From Clostridia bacterium (GTDB lineage Bacteria > Bacillota > Clostridia > Oscillospirales > CAG-272): a stretch of DNA of 64,000 nucleotides. The stretch spans positions 1 through 64,000 of the forward strand of contig JAGAVJ010000005.1 in the NCBI GenBank assembly GCA_017942005.1, given 5' to 3'. The notes below the pieces were generated by a model. The model was not told the DNA's origin, ran no database searches, and saw only the letters and a program-made list of their open reading frames with translations. A program made the translations under genes and the position numbers. This document shows positions 43,943-53,821 of this stretch, piece by piece. Numbering within the stretch: position 1 is the stretch's first letter; each line of letters opens with the position of its first letter.

Positions 43943-46900
43943 ATTGCGGAAACCTCCATCGTAATTTCTTCCAGTACATCCAAAAGTACCCGGACCGTAT
44001 CCAGCGCTGTGAAAATCGTGACACCGTTTTCTACGGCACAGCGGCGAATTTCCACCCCGTCAGATACCGTATTCATACCGCCGGATGCGCTGATATCACG
44101 AGTATTGATGACATACGTCACATACCCGCCGCGAATAGAATCGAGAATCTCTTCCGAGCCTTCGTTCAGCTTCTTTTTGATTCTTGTACGGATGCCATTT
44201 GCACGCAGGAACATTGCCGTTCCGTGCGTTGCTTCAATGTTGAAGCCCATTTGATAGAAGCGGCGAATCAATGGAAGCGCTTCCTCTTTGTCACGGTCGG
44301 CAAGCGTGACAAGAATGGTACCGTAATTGAGGACGTGCATACCGGAAGCCTGCAATGCCTTATAAAGCGCTCTCGTCATCTTGCGGTCATATCCGATGGC
44401 TTCACCCGTAGACTTCATTTCCGGGGACAGATAAACGTCCATGCCGCGCAGCTTGGAGAAGGAAAACGCAGGAACCTTGACGTACCATTTTCCGGGTGCG
44501 GTATCCGGATAAAGCATATTGTATCCCTGTTCCTTCAGTGTTACACCGAGAATTACCAAGGTACCAATATCTGCCAGATTGATGCCGGTCGCCTTGGAGA
44601 GGAACGGTACTGTTCTGGAGGAGCGCGGGTTGACCTCAATAATATACACCTTGTTGTCCGGGTCAACAATAAACTGAATGTTGAACAGACCCACAATGCC
44701 AATGGCAAGCCCCAAACGCTTGGTATAATCGAGGATGGTCTCCTTGACACTTTCATTTAATGTGAACGGCGGGTAAACGGAAATCGAGTCACCGGAATGT
44801 ACGCCGGTTCGCTCTACCAATTCCATAATACCGGGAACAAAGACATCCGTTCCATCGCAAACCGCATCCACTTCAACCTCACGGCCGACGATATATTTAT
44901 CGACAAGCACCGGCTTATCCTCATCAATTTCCACGGCGGTTTTCAGGTAATGACGCAGCTGCTCCTCGTTTGCGACAATCTGCATTGCGCGGCCGCCGAG
45001 CACAAACGACGGACGGACGAGAACAGGATACCCGACATCTGCCGCTGCACGGACACCATCCTCTAACTTTGTGACGGCATGTCCCTTTGGCTGCGGAATT
45101 CCAAGCGTGGTCAGTACCTTTTCAAACGAATCGCGGTTTTCCGCACGGTCGATGGCTTCCTTGTCCGTACCAATGATGCGCACACCGCGTGCGGCAAGCG
45201 GTTCTGCTAAATTGATTGCAGTTTGTCCGCCAAGCGACGCAATGACACCCCATGGCTTTTCGATATCGATGATGTTCATGACATCCTCTGGGGTCAGCGG
45301 TTCAAAATACAGCTTGTCTGAGCAGGTATAGTCTGTGGAAACGGTTTCCGGGTTGTTGTTGATGATAATGGCTTCACAGCCGTGCGCTTTGATGGTCATG
45401 ACGGCGTGAACCGTGGAATAGTCAAATTCCACACCCTGACCAATACGAATCGGTCCTGCACCAAGCACAATGATTTTCTTGCGGTCGGTAATCACCGATT
45501 CATTTTCGTCGGCATAGGTGGAATAGAAGTACGGAATATAAGAGTCAAATTCAGAGGCGCAGGTATCGATCATTTTATACACCGGAAGAATGCCGTTTTC
45601 CTTGCGCAGGTCTGTAACAGCAAGCTCTGACATATTCCAAAAATCACCGATGGCACGGTCACAGAAGCCATATTTCTTTGCAGAGCGCAGCGCTTTCACA
45701 TCGCACGGATTGGTTTCCAGATACGTTTCCATATGGACAATATTGCTGATCTTGTCCACAAAAAAGCTGTCAATGGCAGTAATCTTGCAGATTGTGTCCA
45801 CATCGGTTCCACGGCGGAGCAATTCTGCAATTGCAAAGACACGGTCGTCCGTTCCGTCTTTAATATAAGTCAGAAGATCGGTGGTCGTATATGCGTCAAA
45901 CTTCTTCATGTGCAGATGGTACACACCGCATTCCAGAGAACGGACGGCTTTCAAAAGGCTTTCTTCCATAGTCCGTCCGATGCTCATGACCTCCCCTGTC
46001 GCTTTCATCTGCGTGGACAGGTGATTGTTGGCATCTGCGAATTTATCAAACGGGAAGCGCGGCATCTTTGTGACCACATAGTCCAGCGTTGGTTCAAACG
46101 ATGCCGGTGTGTTGGCAATGCGGATTTCATCCAGCCGCATACCGACAGCAATCTTTGCAGAAACACGTGCAATCGGATATCCGGAGGCTTTGGAAGCAAG
46201 CGCCGACGATCTTGACACACGCGGATTGACTTCAATGACATAATACCGGAAGGATTGCGGATCCAGTGCAAACTGTACGTTGCAGCCGCCTTCAATTTTT
46301 AAGGCACGGATGATGCGCAGCGCACTGTCCCGCAAAAGGTGATATTCCTTATTGGTCAGGGTCTGGCTTGGGCATACGACAATCGAGTCACCGGTGTGAA
46401 TGCCGACCGGGTCAAGGTTTTCCATGTTGCAGACGGTAATTGCGGTATCGTTTGCATCGCGGATAACTTCATACTCAATTTCTTTATAGCCGCGAATGGA
46501 TTTTTCCACCAACACCTGATGCACCGGAGAAAGCTTGAGCGCATTCTTCATGATCTCGCGCAGCTCTTCTTCATTGTCCGCAAAGCCGCCGCCGGTTCCG
46601 CCGAGTGTGAATGCCGGACGGAGCACCACCGGATAACCGATATCGTTTGCAGCCTTGACGCCTTCTTCCATGGAGTTTGCAATCTCAGACGGACAAACCG
46701 GTTCGCCGATTTCTTCACAAAGCTCTTTGAACAATTCTCTGTCTTCGGCACGCGCAATGGAATCAGACGACGTACCGAGCAGCTCAACACCGCATTCCCG
46801 TAAAATTCCCTTCTTTTCCAGCTGCATGGCAAGATTCAGACCCGTCTGACCGCCAATACCCGGTACAATGGCGTCCGGACGCTCATGACGGACAATTTTC

Positions 46901-47124
46901 GCCACGTATTCCAGCGTCAGGGGTTCCATATAGATTTTATCTGCAATGGCACGGTCTGTCATAATGGTGGCAGGGTTGGAATTTGCCAAAATGACTTCAT
47001 AGCCTTCTTCACGCAAAGCAAGACATGCCTGTGTTCCTGCATAATCGAATTCCGCTGCCTGACCGATAACAATCGGACCGGAACCGATGACCATAATTTT
47101 GTGAAGGTCTGTTCTCTTAGGCAT
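43939..47124 (-). CDS. carB: Carbamoyl-phosphate synthase large subunit
   Basis: Synthesises carbamoyl phosphate from bicarbonate, ATP and ammonia delivered by CarA. The 1061-residue protein has two ATP-grasp halves ([20 protein letters not shown] near residue 13; [20 protein letters not shown] near 558), each with a VLVRP/VVLRP substrate region, followed by an MGS-like C-terminal allosteric domain. Overlaps carA by 8 bases. The single carAB set lies inside a pyr operon, so it is presumably pyrimidine-regulated. Confidence 0.97.
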   Translation of the reverse strand: MPKRTDLHKIMVIGSGPIVIGQAAEFDYAGTQACLALREEGYEVILANSNPATIMTDRAIADKIYMEPLTLEYVAKIVRHERPDAIVPGIGGQTGLNLAMQLEKKGILRECGVELLGTSSDSIARAEDRELFKELCEEIGEPVCPSEIANSMEEGVKAANDIGYPVVLRPAFTLGGTGGGFADNEEELREIMKNALKLSPVHQVLVEKSIRGYKEIEYEVIRDANDTAITVCNMENLDPVGIHTGDSIVVCPSQTLTNKEYHLLRDSALRIIRALKIEGGCNVQFALDPQSFRYYVIEVNPRVSRSSALASKASGYPIARVSAKIAVGMRLDEIRIANTPASFEPTLDYVVTKMPRFPFDKFADANNHLSTQMKATGEVMSIGRTMEESLLKAVRSLECGVYHLHMKKFDAYTTTDLLTYIKDGTDDRVFAIAELLRRGTDVDTICKITAIDSFFVDKISNIVHMETYLETNPCDVKALRSAKKYGFCDRAIGDFWNMSELAVTDLRKENGILPVYKMIDTCASEFDSYIPYFYSTYADENESVITDRKKIIVLGAGPIRIGQGVEFDYSTVHAVMTIKAHGCEAIIINNNPETVSTDYTCSDKLYFEPLTPEDVMNIIDIEKPWGVIASLGGQTAINLAEPLAARGVRIIGTDKEAIDRAENRDSFEKVLTTLGIPQPKGHAVTKLEDGVRAAADVGYPVLVRPSFVLGGRAMQIVANEEQLRHYLKTAVEIDEDKPVLVDKYIVGREVEVDAVCDGTDVFVPGIMELVERTGVHSGDSISVYPPFTLNESVKETILDYTKRLGLAIGIVGLFNIQFIVDPDNKVYIIEVNPRSSRTVPFLSKATGINLADIGTLVILGVTLKEQGYNMLYPDTAPGKWYVKVPAFSFSKLRGMDVYLSPEMKSTGEAIGYDRKMTRALYKALQASGMHVLNYGTILVTLADRDKEEALPLIRRFYQMGFNIEATHGTAMFLRANGIRTRIKKKLNEGSEEILDSIRGGYVTYVINTRDISASGGMNTVSDGVEIRRCAVENGVTIFTALDTVRVLLDVLEEITMEVSAI

Positions 47125-48214
47125 TGACGTTCGCCTCCTTCATAAGTGTCAGAAACTGATCGAATAAATACCCGGAATCCTGCGGTCCCGGTGCGCTTTC
47201 CGGATGATACTGCACAGAAAACACGCGGTCTTCCACACATTCCACACCTTCTGCGGTATTGTCAAGAATATTGATATGTGTCAATTTAAGTCCTGTATTG
47301 GCAAGAGACTTTGCATCCACTGCATAGGAATGGTTCTGGCTTGTGATTTCCACCCTACCGGTCTTTAAATTCTTGACCGGATGGTTGCCGCCGCGGTGAC
47401 CAAATTTCAGCTTGTAGGTTTTAGCGCCGTATGCCAGTGCAATCATCTGATGCCCAAGACAAATTCCAAAAATCGGCAGCTTGCCGCGCAGCTTCCGTAC
47501 AAGTTCAATGACCGGTACGACATCCTCCGGGTCACCGGGGCCGTTGGAAAGGAACAGTCCGTCCGGCTTCATCGCAAGAATCGTCTGCGCATCGGTATTG
47601 TACGGTACTACGGTGACGTTGCAGCCGCGTGCGTTCAGAGAACGAATGATATTCAGTTTGATGCCGCAGTCCACCGCAACCACATTCCATACGTGATCCG
47701 GCGTGCGGGAAAACCAGCGTTTTTTGCAGGAAACACGGGAAACTGCATCGTGCGGAACCGGTGTGTTCCGGATGATTTCCAAGCCGGTTTCAAGGTCGGT
47801 ACCGATGTTTGTGATCAGGACACGGCGGGAACCGTGGTCGCGGATGGAACGGTTCAACTTCCGTGTATCAATGCCCTCAATCCCGGGAATATGATACTCC
47901 TCAAGGATTTCATCCAATGTTTTGGTACAGCGAAAATTGGAAGGATGATCGTTGTATTCCGAGACGATCAGTGCACCGAGCGTCGGGACACGTGTCTCAA
48001 AATCTTCGTCTGTAATGCCGTAGTTGCCAATCAGCGGGTACGTCATCACGACCGCTTGATCGGTATAAGACGGGTCGGAAACAATTTCCTGGTAGCCAAC
48101 CATTGACGTATTGAATACGATTTCACATACACGGTCTTCCAGGTCGCCAAAGGCGTAACCCAGATATTCCACCCCATCCTCCAGTATCAGTTTTCGGTTA
48201 TAGCTGCGTTCCAT
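47117..48214 (-). CDS. carA: Carbamoyl-phosphate synthase small subunit
   Basis: Glutamine amidotransferase subunit supplying ammonia to CarB. The 365-residue protein has the CarA N-terminal domain ([15 protein letters not shown]) and a class I amidotransferase domain with nucleophile Cys in [12 protein letters not shown] and the [11 protein letters not shown] triad segment. ATG at 48214 follows GGAGG at 9 bases; longer in-frame starts run to 48256. It overlaps the end of pyrC by 28 bases. Confidence 0.95.
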   Translation of the reverse strand: MERSYNRKLILEDGVEYLGYAFGDLEDRVCEIVFNTSMVGYQEIVSDPSYTDQAVVMTYPLIGNYGITDEDFETRVPTLGALIVSEYNDHPSNFRCTKTLDEILEEYHIPGIEGIDTRKLNRSIRDHGSRRVLITNIGTDLETGLEIIRNTPVPHDAVSRVSCKKRWFSRTPDHVWNVVAVDCGIKLNIIRSLNARGCNVTVVPYNTDAQTILAMKPDGLFLSNGPGDPEDVVPVIELVRKLRGKLPIFGICLGHQMIALAYGAKTYKLKFGHRGGNHPVKNLKTGRVEITSQNHSYAVDAKSLANTGLKLTHINILDNTAEGVECVEDRVFSVQYHPESAPGPQDSGYLFDQFLTLMKEANVNA

Positions 48215-49395
48215 ACACATTTTCCTCCATATATTGTACCGAGGCACATGCCCCATACCTTCATGCCGTCAAACGGTGTGCTGCGTCCCATGGATACAAA
48301 CGACGATGTATCTACATGTGTTTCCTTGTCAAGTGCCCATACAGAATAGTTTCCTGTATCATATCCTGCATTCCCCAATGCAAAACGCCTGCGGGGATTG
48401 TCCGACATCAGCGCGACCAGGCGATTGAGCGGTAGAATGCCTTTTTTGACAAGTCCTGTATACAGTACCTGAAATGCACATTCCAGACCTACAATGCCAT
48501 TCAGACTGCCTGCAAAGCCCCTCGCCTTTTCTTCGGCGCTGTGCGGTGCATGATCTGTGGCAATCATATCGATTGTACCGTCCTGCAATGCTTCAATCAA
48601 TGCGTCCCTGTCGGACGGCGCACGCAGCGGCGGATTCATCTTCCAGTTTCCGCCATCACACCGCATGGTATCGTCAAGCAGCAGATAGTGCGGACCGGTT
48701 TCACATGTAATATCGATCCCGTCACGTTTTGCCTGCCGGATCAAATCAAGGGAAACCGCAGAGGATACATGACAAATGTGCAGTGCCGCTCCCGTCTCTT
48801 TTGCAAGCAGGATATCACGTTCCACCTCAGACCACTCACTTTTGGGGTCTGCCGGCGGATAGGTCATATCTTCACAATGCGCAGCGATGATTTTACCAAG
48901 CGCCTTTGCCCGCAGCATTGCTTCCCGCATGACAGAAGCATCCGCAACGCCGCAACCGTCGTCGGAAAATCCGGCGACATCAGCCGCCATCGCTTCCATG
49001 TCGGAAAGTTCCTTTCCGTTTTCTGAAACGGTAATCGCTCCCATTGGATGTACATCAATGCAGGCGTCTCTTTTGATACAGTCCAGCTGCACATCAAGGT
49101 GTGCACGGGAATCGGGGACAGGATTCAGGTTTGCCATCGGACACACTGCCGTATAACCGCCATGTGCCGCAGCCAGTGTTCCGGTTTTCACCGTCTCTTT
49201 ATAAGAAAATCCCGGTTCACGCAAATGCACATGTACATCCGCAAATCCGGGAAATATAAAATATTCTGCATTGTTGTTGTCGGAGAGACTGCTGCCTTTG
49301 GCAATACCGCCGTCCTGAAAAACGTCAAAGGTGACTTCTTCCAAAGAGAAAAAGCCGTCACGGTAAACCTGTGCATTTTTTTTCATTCTCATCAT
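48187..49395 (-). CDS. pyrC: Dihydroorotase
   Basis: Zinc amidohydrolase that cyclises carbamoyl aspartate. The 402-residue protein has DVHVHLREPGFSYKE (about 52-66) with metal His, ICHVSSA, and IATDHAPHS with the catalytic Asp. Length and motifs match class I PyrC. First gene of the pyrC-carA-carB-pyrK-pyrD operon; AAAGGAAC lies 8 bases upstream of the ATG. The leader carries an attenuator and PyrR-like site. Confidence 0.94.
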   Translation of the reverse strand: MMRMKKNAQVYRDGFFSLEEVTFDVFQDGGIAKGSSLSDNNNAEYFIFPGFADVHVHLREPGFSYKETVKTGTLAAAHGGYTAVCPMANLNPVPDSRAHLDVQLDCIKRDACIDVHPMGAITVSENGKELSDMEAMAADVAGFSDDGCGVADASVMREAMLRAKALGKIIAAHCEDMTYPPADPKSEWSEVERDILLAKETGAALHICHVSSAVSLDLIRQAKRDGIDITCETGPHYLLLDDTMRCDGGNWKMNPPLRAPSDRDALIEALQDGTIDMIATDHAPHSAEEKARGFAGSLNGIVGLECAFQVLYTGLVKKGILPLNRLVALMSDNPRRRFALGNAGYDTGNYSVWALDKETHVDTSSFVSMGRSTPFDGMKVWGMCLGTIYGGKCVWNAAITEN

Positions 49396-49445
49396 AAAGT
49401 GCCGTTCCTTTCCGATAAATCAATCTGCAAGCAAACAGCTTTCAT

Positions 49446-49490
49446 TAAAAAACCTGCCCTAATACCAATCTCGATACAGGCAGGCCATGA
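49446..49490 (-). terminator. Attenuator terminator in the pyr leader
   Basis: Minus strand: stem CCTGCC / GGCAGG with a 20-base loop followed by TTTTTTAATG, about 60 bases before pyrC. Located between the promoter and the first gene, so it should stop the transcript unless antiterminated. Confidence 0.7.
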
Positions 49491-49579
49491 AACTACGGAG
49501 CATGTTCCAAAAAGCCGTTTTATCACAAAATGTGCTGCACAGCCGGATCGATACGAATGCATCATCGCTTCGTTTTAAG

Positions 49580-49625
49580 AATATGCTTCATCTTGTCGGT
49601 ATCTCTGTACGGACTTAAAGATTGC
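49580..49625 (-). promoter_or_regulatory. Candidate PyrR-binding loop in the pyr leader
   Basis: Minus strand, just after the expected transcription start: TTTAA-GTCCGTA-CAGAGA-TACCGAC. The arms pair with one C-C mismatch and present a CAGAGA hexaloop, matching the known PyrR RNA loop CNGNGA with flanking TCC and TTTAA. pyrR itself is not in the window. Confidence 0.6.
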
Positions 49626-49638
49626 TTTTATCTGGAAT

Positions 49639-49667
49639 ATTATATCACAAAGGAAGAATTTTGTCAA
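49639..49667 (-). promoter_or_regulatory. Promoter of the pyrC operon
   Basis: Minus-strand -35 TTGACA (49662-49667), exact 17-base spacer, -10 TATAAT (49639-49644); leader of about 235 bases. Confidence 0.85.
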
Positions 49668-49759
49668 GCAAAACCGCAAATATTTCCGTACTTTCGGCGT
49701 TTTTCACGAATGAATTCTCATTTTCATAAAAAAATTCAAAAACAAGACATCATCTCTTC

Positions 49760-49788
49760 TTGACAATCCATGGAATCCGGTGTATAAT
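49760..49788 (+). promoter_or_regulatory. Promoter of the zinc-ribbon coiled-coil gene
   Basis: Plus-strand -35 TTGACA (49760-49765), exact 17-base spacer, -10 TATAAT (49783-49788); leader of about 205 bases with no recognised riboswitch. Confidence 0.8.
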
Positions 49789-50001
49789 ATTAAATATATC
49801 ATATTATTTATAATTATAACCCGTGCAAATCCGTTTTTCAATCCGGACTGTCTTTTATGTCCTGTGTTGATATTTTTTAAAGCAAACACCCAAATGAAAC
49901 GTGACTTCCATTTGTTTGAAAAACGGCGTTCTTTGTCTCAAAAATCGAGAGAGCGTTTTCACTACGTTTTATTCTTCACATTTTAAGGAGGTAACATACC
50001 C

Positions 50002-50505
50002 ATGGATTTTTTCAAAAATCTTTCCACCAGTTTGACAAAAGCAGCGGAGGCAACCGCAAAAAAAGCAGGAGAGTTGACCGACACTGCAAAACTGAATCTA
50101 AAGAAGGGCCGTATCAAATCCGATATTGAAGATATGTACACCGACATCGGCAGACTGATTTATAAGCAGTACAAGGAATCTGCCGATGAGTCCAATGCCA
50201 TTGCGGAAAAATGCCTTGCCATTGACAAGAGCATGGAAGAGCTTGCCGCAGTCATGGCGGAAATTGAAGCTATCAGAACCGCAGCCGAAGCGGAAAAGGA
50301 ACAACACACCGCCGCAGGTTCTGCATCTGCACCCACACAGGACTGTGCAGAAGAACAGACGCCATCTGAGACACCTGTCATCCCGGCACTCGAAGAAACT
50401 ACCGAAAAAGCAGATGATACGGAAGCCCGTTTCTGCCCCGCATGCGGTGCCGCACTGCCAAAGGATGCCGCATTCTGCAACAAGTGCGGTCAAAAGCAGG
50501 ATTGA
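50002..50505 (+). CDS. Coiled-coil protein with C-terminal zinc ribbon
   Basis: The 167-residue protein has an amphipathic N-terminal helical region (about 5-90, rich in Ala, Lys, Glu, with DMYTDIGRLIYKQYK), an acidic low-complexity linker, and a terminal zinc ribbon with CPAC (about 147-150) and CNKC (about 160-163). This layout is common in Firmicutes but the role is not defined. AAGGAGG lies 9 bases before the ATG. The DUF4234 gene follows on the same strand. Confidence 0.8.
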   Translation: MDFFKNLSTSLTKAAEATAKKAGELTDTAKLNLKKGRIKSDIEDMYTDIGRLIYKQYKESADESNAIAEKCLAIDKSMEELAAVMAEIEAIRTAAEAEKEQHTAAGSASAPTQDCAEEQTPSETPVIPALEETTEKADDTEARFCPACGAALPKDAAFCNKCGQKQD

Positions 50506-50637
50506 GAAAACCGTCTGTTAAAAGCTGTATCCTCTCATATTATCATATTGGAGACACAAATCCCACTGTCAGCGCCTGCAATCACTGCGCCCCATACATC
50601 AACATCTATCTGACGAATTTTTTCTGGAGACAGTCAT

Positions 50638-51012
50638 ATGCAATACGAAAAAAGAAATCCTGTTACTGTACTGCTGTTGTCCATTGTGACATGCGGTATC
50701 TATTCCCTCTATTTGATTTATACCATTTCCAAGGAAGTACAGACATTCCGCGGAGACAGCTCGATTGATCCGGGACTGGAGCTTGTACTTTGTATCATTA
50801 CCTGCGGTTTTTATGAAATCTACTGGTACTACAAATACGGAAAGCTCGTATACGACATGGAATTGAATGTCGGTGTCAACGGCGCCTCCGATATGTCTCT
50901 TGTATTGCTTTTACTTCCGATTTTCGGATTCGGCGTTGTATCCCTTCTGCTTTTGCAGACAGAGTTAAACCGTGTCTGGGATACCATTGCACCCGGCGGC
51001 ACAAACAGTTAA
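50638..51012 (+). CDS. DUF4234 membrane protein
   Basis: The 124-residue protein has the family pattern VTVLLLSIVTCGIYSLYLIYTI (in part), a second ITCGFYEIYWYYKYGKLV and a third hydrophobic segment near LLLPIFGFGVVSLLLLQ, ending with ELNRVWD. Family members often accompany zinc-ribbon proteins, as here; the function is unknown. GGAGA lies 9 bases upstream. A terminator follows at 51160. Confidence 0.82.
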   Translation: MQYEKRNPVTVLLLSIVTCGIYSLYLIYTISKEVQTFRGDSSIDPGLELVLCIITCGFYEIYWYYKYGKLVYDMELNVGVNGASDMSLVLLLLPIFGFGVVSLLLLQTELNRVWDTIAPGGTNS

Positions 51013-51159
51013 CGCCCCAAATGACAAGCAAGCCCACATGATTTCCCGATGGGCTTGCCTATGTGAGCGGTTTGGTGTCATTTTCCTCTGCAAAGACTTC
51101 CCCTTATCCCTTTTCACCTGACACCAAAATCGCAACACAAACGAACAAATCTTTGAAAT

Positions 51160-51205
51160 AATAGGGGACTGCCGCATATCTATCATGCCACAGCCCCTTA
51201 TTTTT
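51160..51205 (+). terminator. Terminator after the DUF4234 gene
   Basis: Stem AATAGGGG(a)CTG / CAGCCCCTTATT with a 19-base loop, followed by TTTTTG on the plus strand. Confidence 0.7.
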
Positions 51206-51236
51206 GATGAAATTTTCTGTTTTCCAAGGAGTACAC

Positions 51237-53186
51237 ATGATCAGCATCAGCTGTGACAATTTAAGCCTTTCTTTTGGCATTGATACCATTCTTGAATCCG
51301 TTTCTTTTTCATTGAACGATGGTGACAAATTGGGAATTGTCGGTGTCAACGGCGCCGGCAAATCCACGCTTTTCCGCCTCATCACAGGAGAATACCAGCA
51401 GAACAGTGGTGCAGTCTATATTGCAAAAGACAAGACAATCGGTCTGCTGGAACAGAATACGGGACTGGTCAGCGAAAAGTCCGTATACGAAGAAATGCTC
51501 TCCTCGTTCCCCACGCTTACAAAAATGGAACAGCGCATTGCCGATATGCAAAATGCGATTACCGCATATGAAACGGAACAAAAACCGCACGACGAAGCGT
51601 TCACCAAGCTTGTGGAGTCATTTTCCTCATTGAGTGAAACGTTTGAAGCGGAAGGCGGTTATGCCTATAAAAACCGGATTCGTTCCATGCTTACACAAAT
51701 GGGGTTCGGCGAGCAGTTTTGGGATATCCCGATTGAAAAACTATCCGGCGGGCAGAAAACGCGTCTTGCCCTGGTGCGTCTGCTGTTATGGGAGCCGGAT
51801 ATCCTCATGCTCGACGAACCGACCAATCATCTCGACATTGACACCCTCTCATGGCTGGAAGAACATCTGCGCGGTTATAAAAAGACCATTCTTGTAGTCT
51901 CCCATGACCGCTATTTTCTCGACCGAATCGCCAATAAAATTCTTGAAATCGAACACAAGCGCGGCACCTTATATCACGGCAATTATTCCGCTTATCTGGA
52001 ACAGAAGGAAAAGAACCGTGAAGTAGAGGAAAAGCATTACCAGAATCAGCAGCGTGAAATTGCCCGCATTGAAGCCTATATCGAGCAGCAGCGCCGCTGG
52101 AACAGAGAACGGAATATCATCGCTGCCGAAAGCCGTCAAAAGCAGCTTGATAAAATGGTCAAGCTGGCAAAACCGCAGGCAGCGCCCGATAAAATCCGGC
52201 TGCAATTTTCAAAATCCGGTGAATCCGGCAACGATGTTCTGGAGCTGAATCAGCTTGCCAAAGCCTATCCCGGAAAGCCGTTGTTTTCCGATGTATCCGC
52301 AATGATCCGCAAGCATGACCATGTATTTGTATACGGTCCCAACGGCTGCGGAAAATCTACCCTTTTGAAAATCCTGATGGATCGTGTTCAGCCGGATCAC
52401 GGCGATTACGAATTCGGCTACAATGTAACCGTTGGCTATTACGATCAGGAGCAGCAGGATTTAAATGAGGACAACACCGTGCTTGAAGAGCTGTGGTCCG
52501 AATACGAGACACTTACACAGACTGAAATCCGCAATGCGCTTGCCTTGTTTCTGTTCCGCGGGGATGACATCGAAAAGAAGGTCTCCGTTCTGTCCGGCGG
52601 CGAAAAAGCGCGTCTGACCTTTGCAAAGTTGATTTTATCCAAGATGAACGTACTCATCCTGGACGAACCGACAAACCACCTTGACATTCCGTCAAGAGAG
52701 GCGCTGGAGTCTGCACTGCTTGCCTTTGACGGTACCATCATCGCCGTTTCCCATGACCGTTATTTTATCAACAAGCTTGCAACACGCATCTTTGATCTGT
52801 CCGACCATACGCTGTTTGATTTTCACGGTACCTACGCAGAATATCTGACATATAAAGAGCAGAAGCGGCAAAAGGCAGCTGCTGCTGTAGCTGCAGACAG
52901 CACACAGGACAGTACAGAATCCGCTTCTGCCGGAAAAGGAAAAGAACAGTTCTTAAAAAACAAGGCTGACGCCGCACAGAAGCGCAAGGAAGAACGCGCA
53001 CGCAAAAAGACCGCAGATGCCATCGCAAAAACAGAGCAGGAAATCGATGATATCGAGGTAGAGATGGCTGGTGAAGCCGCTTCCGATTACAAACGGCTGT
53101 CGGAATTGCAAAGCCGAAAGGATGCATTGGAAGAACTGCTGCTTACCCTATATGAAGAAGCGGAAGCGCAGCAGAACGCAGAGTGA
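51237..53186 (+). CDS. ABC-F family ATPase (ribosome-associated)
   Basis: Soluble protein with two ABC domains, expected to act at the ribosomal E site rather than in transport. The 649 residues contain Walker A GVNGAGKST (about 36-44) and GPNGCGKST (about 367-375), signatures LSGGQKTRL and LSGGEKARL, Walker B segments ILMLDEPTNHLD and VLILDEPTNHLD, an interdomain linker rich in Gln/Arg, and a C-terminal charged coiled coil (about 540-645). It looks like the YdiF/ABCF3-type housekeeping group, but a resistance role is not excluded. ATG at 51237 follows AAGGAG at 5 bases. Confidence 0.92.
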   Translation: MISISCDNLSLSFGIDTILESVSFSLNDGDKLGIVGVNGAGKSTLFRLITGEYQQNSGAVYIAKDKTIGLLEQNTGLVSEKSVYEEMLSSFPTLTKMEQRIADMQNAITAYETEQKPHDEAFTKLVESFSSLSETFEAEGGYAYKNRIRSMLTQMGFGEQFWDIPIEKLSGGQKTRLALVRLLLWEPDILMLDEPTNHLDIDTLSWLEEHLRGYKKTILVVSHDRYFLDRIANKILEIEHKRGTLYHGNYSAYLEQKEKNREVEEKHYQNQQREIARIEAYIEQQRRWNRERNIIAAESRQKQLDKMVKLAKPQAAPDKIRLQFSKSGESGNDVLELNQLAKAYPGKPLFSDVSAMIRKHDHVFVYGPNGCGKSTLLKILMDRVQPDHGDYEFGYNVTVGYYDQEQQDLNEDNTVLEELWSEYETLTQTEIRNALALFLFRGDDIEKKVSVLSGGEKARLTFAKLILSKMNVLILDEPTNHLDIPSREALESALLAFDGTIIAVSHDRYFINKLATRIFDLSDHTLFDFHGTYAEYLTYKEQKRQKAAAAVAADSTQDSTESASAGKGKEQFLKNKADAAQKRKEERARKKTADAIAKTEQEIDDIEVEMAGEAASDYKRLSELQSRKDALEELLLTLYEEAEAQQNAE

Positions 53187-53200
53187 CCGTCCCTAACCGC

Positions 53201-53677
53201 TTACTGCTTTTTAAAACCGTGCAGAAAGCCGTCGGTTTCGGCGGAACAGACGTCTCCGCCAATGACCTTATCTTTATACACCAAAAGGGTAGCAAGCACG
53301 GTGCCGTTGTATCCTTCATAATTGGTGACAGGATACGTATACCGCATGACCTTTTTGCCGCGGTAACGTTCCAGATTTAACCCCTGCTCCTTCTGAATCG
53401 CATTGTAGCCTTCATACACTGCGTCAAACCGGGCAGGAATTGTCACCTCCACACATTCGGCATGTGCTTCGTCCACCTCCAGACCAAACTGTGAAAGAAA
53501 CGCTGTGCGGTTTTCAGGCGTATTGATATGATTGTACTGGATGGATTCCTCTTCCACAAACAGTGAAACCGGCACATAGGTCGGCACAAATACCACCAGT
53601 GCCACAAGCGCAATCACAGACAGCACAATCACACTGACAAACCGCACCGCAGATGCACGTACAGAATACACAAACAT
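53201..53677 (-). CDS. DUF4830 protein, membrane-anchored
   Basis: The 158-residue protein has one N-terminal membrane helix (about 13-36) and an extracytoplasmic domain typical of DUF4830: NRTAFLSQFGLEVDEAHAECVEVTIPARFD (in part), YNAIQKEQGLNLERYRGKKVMRYTYPV and IGGDVCSAETDGFLHGF. The function is unknown. It is convergent with the ABC-F gene and divergent from egsA. Confidence 0.8.
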   Translation of the reverse strand: MFVYSVRASAVRFVSVIVLSVIALVALVVFVPTYVPVSLFVEEESIQYNHINTPENRTAFLSQFGLEVDEAHAECVEVTIPARFDAVYEGYNAIQKEQGLNLERYRGKKVMRYTYPVTNYEGYNGTVLATLLVYKDKVIGGDVCSAETDGFLHGFKKQ

Positions 53678-53780
53678 AAAACTTTCCTCCGTATTATAGG
53701 TATCGGGACACAGCTCCGCTTTGCATCATGCGGTTCTGTGGTTTCATTCTATGCAGAGTAAATGGACAACATGACTGCAA

Positions 53781-53821
53781 AGAAAGGAAAACTCCGCTTG
53801 CGCGGAGTTGTGGTCATCATT
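53781..53821 (+). promoter_or_regulatory. SD-hairpin-start element of egsA
   Basis: Plus strand: AGAAAGGAA, perfect 8-bp hairpin AACTCCGC-ttgc-GCGGAGTT (53790-53809), then GTGGTCATCATT and the ATG at 53822. The right arm contains GGAG, which could act as a closer Shine-Dalgarno only when the hairpin is open. Confidence 0.6.
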
